From contig NZ_JABXKK010000102.1 of assembly GCF_017115045.1 (NCBI RefSeq), positions 1 to 52,687 on the forward strand: a DNA stretch of 52,687 nt, given 5' to 3'. Both the position numbers and the translations under genes were made by a program. The notes under the pieces are model-generated. The model did not search any database, was not told the origin of the DNA, and saw only the letters and a program-made list of their open reading frames with translations. How positions within the stretch are numbered: the stretch's first letter is position 1; each line of letters starts with the position of its first letter. The stretch is from Nostoc sp. NMS8. GTDB taxonomy: Bacteria; Cyanobacteriota; Cyanobacteriia; Cyanobacteriales; Nostocaceae. Shown here one piece after another: positions 49,623 through 52,687 of this stretch.

Positions 49623-52607
49623 ATGACCGCAACTATTCCCAATCTCCCCAGTCTTTACGACCCTTTTTCCACTGAAGCCAAGTGGCAAAAATTCTGGGAA
49701 GACAACCAAGTTTACAAAGCTGACCCCAACAAAGGCGGCGAACCCTACTGCATCGTCATTCCACCGCCGAATGTCACCGGTAACTTACATATAGGTCACG
49801 CTTTTGAAAGTGCGTTGATTGATACCCTCGTGCGCTACCACCGGATGCAGGGGCGCAATACCCTGTGGCTACCCGGAACTGACCACGCCAGCATTGCTGT
49901 GCATAGTATGCTGGAAAATCAACTCAAAAAAGAGGGTAAGACTCGCTACGAGTTGGGGCGCGAGAAATTCCTAGAACGCGCTTGGCAATGGAAGGCGGAG
50001 TCTGAAGGAACGATTCTTAATCAGCTACGACGCTTAGGTGTCTCGGTGGATTGGTCGCGGGAAAGGTTTACTCTGGATGAGGGTTTATCCAAAGCTGTTG
50101 TCGAGGCGTTTACTCGTCTTTACGAGGAAGGCCTAATTTATCGTGGTGAATATTTAGTTAACTGGTGTCCCGCTTCTCAGTCGGCTGTGTCTGATGTGGA
50201 AGTGGAAAATCAAGAGGTGAATGGAAATCTCTGGCATTTCCGTTATCCTTTCACCGATGGTTCCGGTTTTGTAGAGGTGGCGACAACTCGACCAGAAACA
50301 ATGCTGGGCGATACGGCTGTAGCTGTTAATCCCAATGACGATCGCTACAAACATCTCATTGGTAAAACTCTAACTCTGCCAATTCTACAACGAGAAATTC
50401 CGATCATTGGCGATGAATATGTTGATCCCACTTTCGGTACGGGTTGCGTAAAGATAACTCCCGCCCATGACCCGAACGATTTTGACATGGGTAAGCGTCA
50501 CAATCTGCCGTTTATCAACATTATGAACAAAGACGGCACTCTCAACGCCAACGCTGGGGAGTTTCAAGGACAAGACCGCTTTGTTGCTAGAAAAAATGTG
50601 GTTTCTCGCTTAGAGGCAGATGGCTTTTTGGTGAAGGTAGAAGATTATAAGCATACCGTTCCCTACAGCGATCGCGGTAAAGTACCTATTGAACCTCTCC
50701 TCTCAACTCAGTGGTTCGTCAAAATTCGCCCCTTAGCTGACAACACTCTCGAATTCCTCGACCAGCAAACTTCCCCAGAGTTTGTCCCCCAACGCTGGAC
50801 AAAAGTCTATCGTGATTGGCTAGTAAAACTCACTGATTGGTGTATCTCTCGGCAATTATGGTGGGGACACCAAATTCCGGCTTGGTACGCTATCAGTGAA
50901 ACGGGTGGGCAAATTACCGATAACACGCCGTTTGTAGTAGCGAAATCGGAAACTGAAGCTTGGGAGAAAGCCAAATCACAATTTGGTGAAAATGTCAATT
51001 TAGAACAAGACCCAGATGTGCTAGATACTTGGTTTTCTTCTGGACTCTGGCCGTTTTCAACTTTAGGCTGGCCAGAACAAACTCAGGATTTAGCAACTTA
51101 CTACCCGACTACGACTTTGGTGACAGGCTTTGATATCATTTTTTTCTGGGTAGCCAGAATGACTATGATGGCTGGGCATCTTACTGGGCAAATGCCTTTC
51201 CAAACAGTTTACATCCACGGCTTGGTGCTGGATGAAAAAGGTCAGAAGATGTCAAAGACCAAAGGTAATGGTATTGATCCGCTGTTATTAATTGACAAAT
51301 ATGGTACTGATGCCCTGCGCTATACCCTAATTAGGGAAGTGGCTGGCGCTGGTCAAGATATCCGCTTAGGATACGATCGCAAAAAGGATGAATCGGCATC
51401 GGTAGAGGCATCCCGCAACTTTGCTAACAAGTTGTGGAATGCAGCCCGGTTTGTGATGATGAATTTGGATGGACAAACGCCGCAACAATTGGGGAATCCA
51501 GTAGCTAACGAATTGAGCGATCGCTGGATCATCTCGCGGTATCATCAAGTTGTTAAACAAACCACTAATTACATCGATAATTATGGTTTAGGGGAAGCAG
51601 CCAAGGGATTGTACGAATTCATCTGGGGTGATTTCTGCGATCAGTATATTGAACTGGTGAAATCCAGATTGCAAGCAGATGCCGACCCAGTATCGCGGCG
51701 GGTAGCACAGCAAACTCTTGGTTACGTTCTGGAAGGAATTTTAAAACTGCTTCATCCCTTCATGCCTCATATTACCGAAGAAATTTGGCAGACTCTCACG
51801 CAACAATCAGCAGATTCACCTCAAACTTTACCATTGCAACTCTATCCCCAGGTAGATGCAAACTTAATCGATCGAGCTTTAGAAGAACAGTTTGAATTAC
51901 TGATTGATACTATCCGCACAATTCGGAATTTGCGGGCTGAGGCGGATATTAAGCCAGGGGTAAAAGTAATAGCGAATTTGCAAACTGAAAGCCAGAAAGA
52001 GCGGGAAATTCTCACTTCTGGACAGTCTTATATTAAAGATTTGGCGAAGGTTGAGACTTTAACCATTACTGACAAACAAGAAAACCAAACTGTTGCTGCT
52101 AAAAAACCTCAAAGGGGTTTGAAGACAATTGGCTTAATTATTGTGGCCATTATCTTTAGTAGATTGGGTTTAGCTGCGGGGTATGCCATTGATGAAATTC
52201 CCATCATCGGAACTTTCTTTGAACTAGTTGGTTTTGGTTACACAGCTTGGTTTGTTAGCCAAAATTTCCTAACTGCTCAAGCGAGACTTAGGATATGGAG
52301 CCGATTTTTTCCGCAGAGAGAACTAGAACAACCACAAGAACCAGAAAATGCGATCGCAGGTGTAATTGGTACAATACAAGTGCTAATTTCTCTCAGCGGT
52401 GTGGTAGATATTGAGGTTGTGCGTGCCAAGCTAGAAAAAAGCTTGAGCAAAGCTGAAGCTGAAGTTCAATCCCTAAGTACCAGATTAAACAATCCTAGTT
52501 TCGTAGATAGAGCTAGGGCTGACGTGGTACAGGGCGCGCGGGAAGCCTTAGCAGAAGCACAGAAGCAAGCTGAAATTTTGCGCGTACGCCTTAAGGGGTT
52601 GTCGTAG
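49623..52607 (+). CDS. valS: Valyl-tRNA synthetase with CAAD membrane domain
   Basis: The 994-residue class I synthetase has NLHIGH (HIGH at 56-59), the editing domain (TTRPETMLGDTA), KMSK at 542-545, and the anticodon domain. It charges tRNA(Val). Near 825-915 an extra segment with two hydrophobic helices (IGLIIVAIIFSRLGLAAGYA and IPIIGTFFELVGFGYTAWFV) precedes the usual C-terminal coiled coil (about 925-990). This insert is the CAAD domain, which anchors some cyanobacterial synthetases to thylakoid membranes. The insert lies between the body and the tRNA-binding coiled coil. The gene is monocistronic. Confidence 0.97.
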   Translation: MTATIPNLPSLYDPFSTEAKWQKFWEDNQVYKADPNKGGEPYCIVIPPPNVTGNLHIGHAFESALIDTLVRYHRMQGRNTLWLPGTDHASIAVHSMLENQLKKEGKTRYELGREKFLERAWQWKAESEGTILNQLRRLGVSVDWSRERFTLDEGLSKAVVEAFTRLYEEGLIYRGEYLVNWCPASQSAVSDVEVENQEVNGNLWHFRYPFTDGSGFVEVATTRPETMLGDTAVAVNPNDDRYKHLIGKTLTLPILQREIPIIGDEYVDPTFGTGCVKITPAHDPNDFDMGKRHNLPFINIMNKDGTLNANAGEFQGQDRFVARKNVVSRLEADGFLVKVEDYKHTVPYSDRGKVPIEPLLSTQWFVKIRPLADNTLEFLDQQTSPEFVPQRWTKVYRDWLVKLTDWCISRQLWWGHQIPAWYAISETGGQITDNTPFVVAKSETEAWEKAKSQFGENVNLEQDPDVLDTWFSSGLWPFSTLGWPEQTQDLATYYPTTTLVTGFDIIFFWVARMTMMAGHLTGQMPFQTVYIHGLVLDEKGQKMSKTKGNGIDPLLLIDKYGTDALRYTLIREVAGAGQDIRLGYDRKKDESASVEASRNFANKLWNAARFVMMNLDGQTPQQLGNPVANELSDRWIISRYHQVVKQTTNYIDNYGLGEAAKGLYEFIWGDFCDQYIELVKSRLQADADPVSRRVAQQTLGYVLEGILKLLHPFMPHITEEIWQTLTQQSADSPQTLPLQLYPQVDANLIDRALEEQFELLIDTIRTIRNLRAEADIKPGVKVIANLQTESQKEREILTSGQSYIKDLAKVETLTITDKQENQTVAAKKPQRGLKTIGLIIVAIIFSRLGLAAGYAIDEIPIIGTFFELVGFGYTAWFVSQNFLTAQARLRIWSRFFPQRELEQPQEPENAIAGVIGTIQVLISLSGVVDIEVVRAKLEKSLSKAEAEVQSLSTRLNNPSFVDRARADVVQGAREALAEAQKQAEILRVRLKGLS

Positions 52608-52687
52608 CGATCGCCTGCATGACTTAGGATTATAGGACTTACGCATTGACAGAATAACAAAATAGTGAATTCATAAATAAGGGTCGT
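52608..52687. other. Window end after valS
   Basis: 80 bp remain, with no gene. They include GGACTTACGCATT (about 52637-52649), a sequence common in cyanobacterial spacers; its role is unknown. Confidence 0.4.

Noticed and set aside
1..52687. tRNA, rRNA or CRISPR genes
   Set aside because: Reading the spacers on both strands, I found no cloverleaf-like T-arm sequences, rRNA segments or short regular repeats with unique spacers. A tRNAscan or CRISPR finder run would settle it.

Overview
This window looks like chromosomal DNA from a filamentous cyanobacterium of the Nostoc/Anabaena type. The evidence is the 3' end of a psbA gene at the left edge, a psaM gene, a valyl-tRNA synthetase carrying the cyanobacterial CAAD membrane domain, many HIP1 octamers (GCGATCGC) in genes and spacers, heptanucleotide-type spacer repeats (CCAAAAT, GGGGACT and TGACTAA units), and several protein families found mainly in cyanobacteria (DUF4278, DUF5895, Tll0287-like heme domain).

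Layout. 1-2.6 kb: psbA end with terminator, a small lipoprotein and two unrecognised proteins. 2.6-5.9 kb: a foldback repeat, then a coupled cysQ-like phosphatase / PfkB sugar kinase pair, and divergent rsmI. 5.9-9.3 kb: a PhnD-like lipoprotein, a c-heme HAMP sensor without an output domain, and a Ser/Thr kinase. 9.4-13.5 kb: DUF4278, a small protein plus mltA, DUF5895 and a HAD dehalogenase-like protein. 13.7-17.8 kb: a two-gene unit of a thiamine-diphosphate enzyme and a divergent KAS III-like enzyme, followed by a PEP-CTERM GDSL hydrolase. 17.8-23.6 kb: a 1180-residue HTH/NB-ARC/WD40 protein, a small ribbon-helix-helix-like gene and a short membrane fatty-acid-hydroxylase-like protein, separated by long AT-rich spacers. 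24.1-29.7 kb: two soluble histidine kinases and a CheY-like regulator. 29.9-33.2 kb: a flavin reductase and two flavin-dependent monooxygenases, plausibly for organosulfur scavenging. 33.5-40.5 kb: mixed genes including a PadR/DUF4188 divergent pair with a clear operator, a MAPEG protein, yajQ, a GST and a TPR protein. 40.9-42.5 kb: psaM and a FGGY kinase. 42.5-44.7 kb: an AT-rich patch with an intact mcrC and only the tail of mcrB. 44.7-47.8 kb: dienelactone hydrolase, GlcNAc kinase-like protein and an AmpG-like transporter. 47.8-49.4 kb: a YgiB/YgiC-like lipoprotein and ATP-grasp pair. 49.6-52.6 kb: valS.

The strongest observations for follow-up are: a spacer repeat inserted in frame inside a histidine kinase ATPase domain, with a second copy elsewhere in the window; the ThDP/KAS III pair whose KAS III lacks the usual catalytic His; the psaM gene with an apparent partial duplication of its own 5' end; the decapitated McrBC locus flanked by a truncated foldback repeat; the 36-bp two-arm operator between padR and its divergent neighbour; and the HTH/NB-ARC/14-blade WD40 protein. 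I found no tRNA, rRNA, CRISPR array or complete insertion sequence. All functional names come from motif recognition by eye, without database searches.
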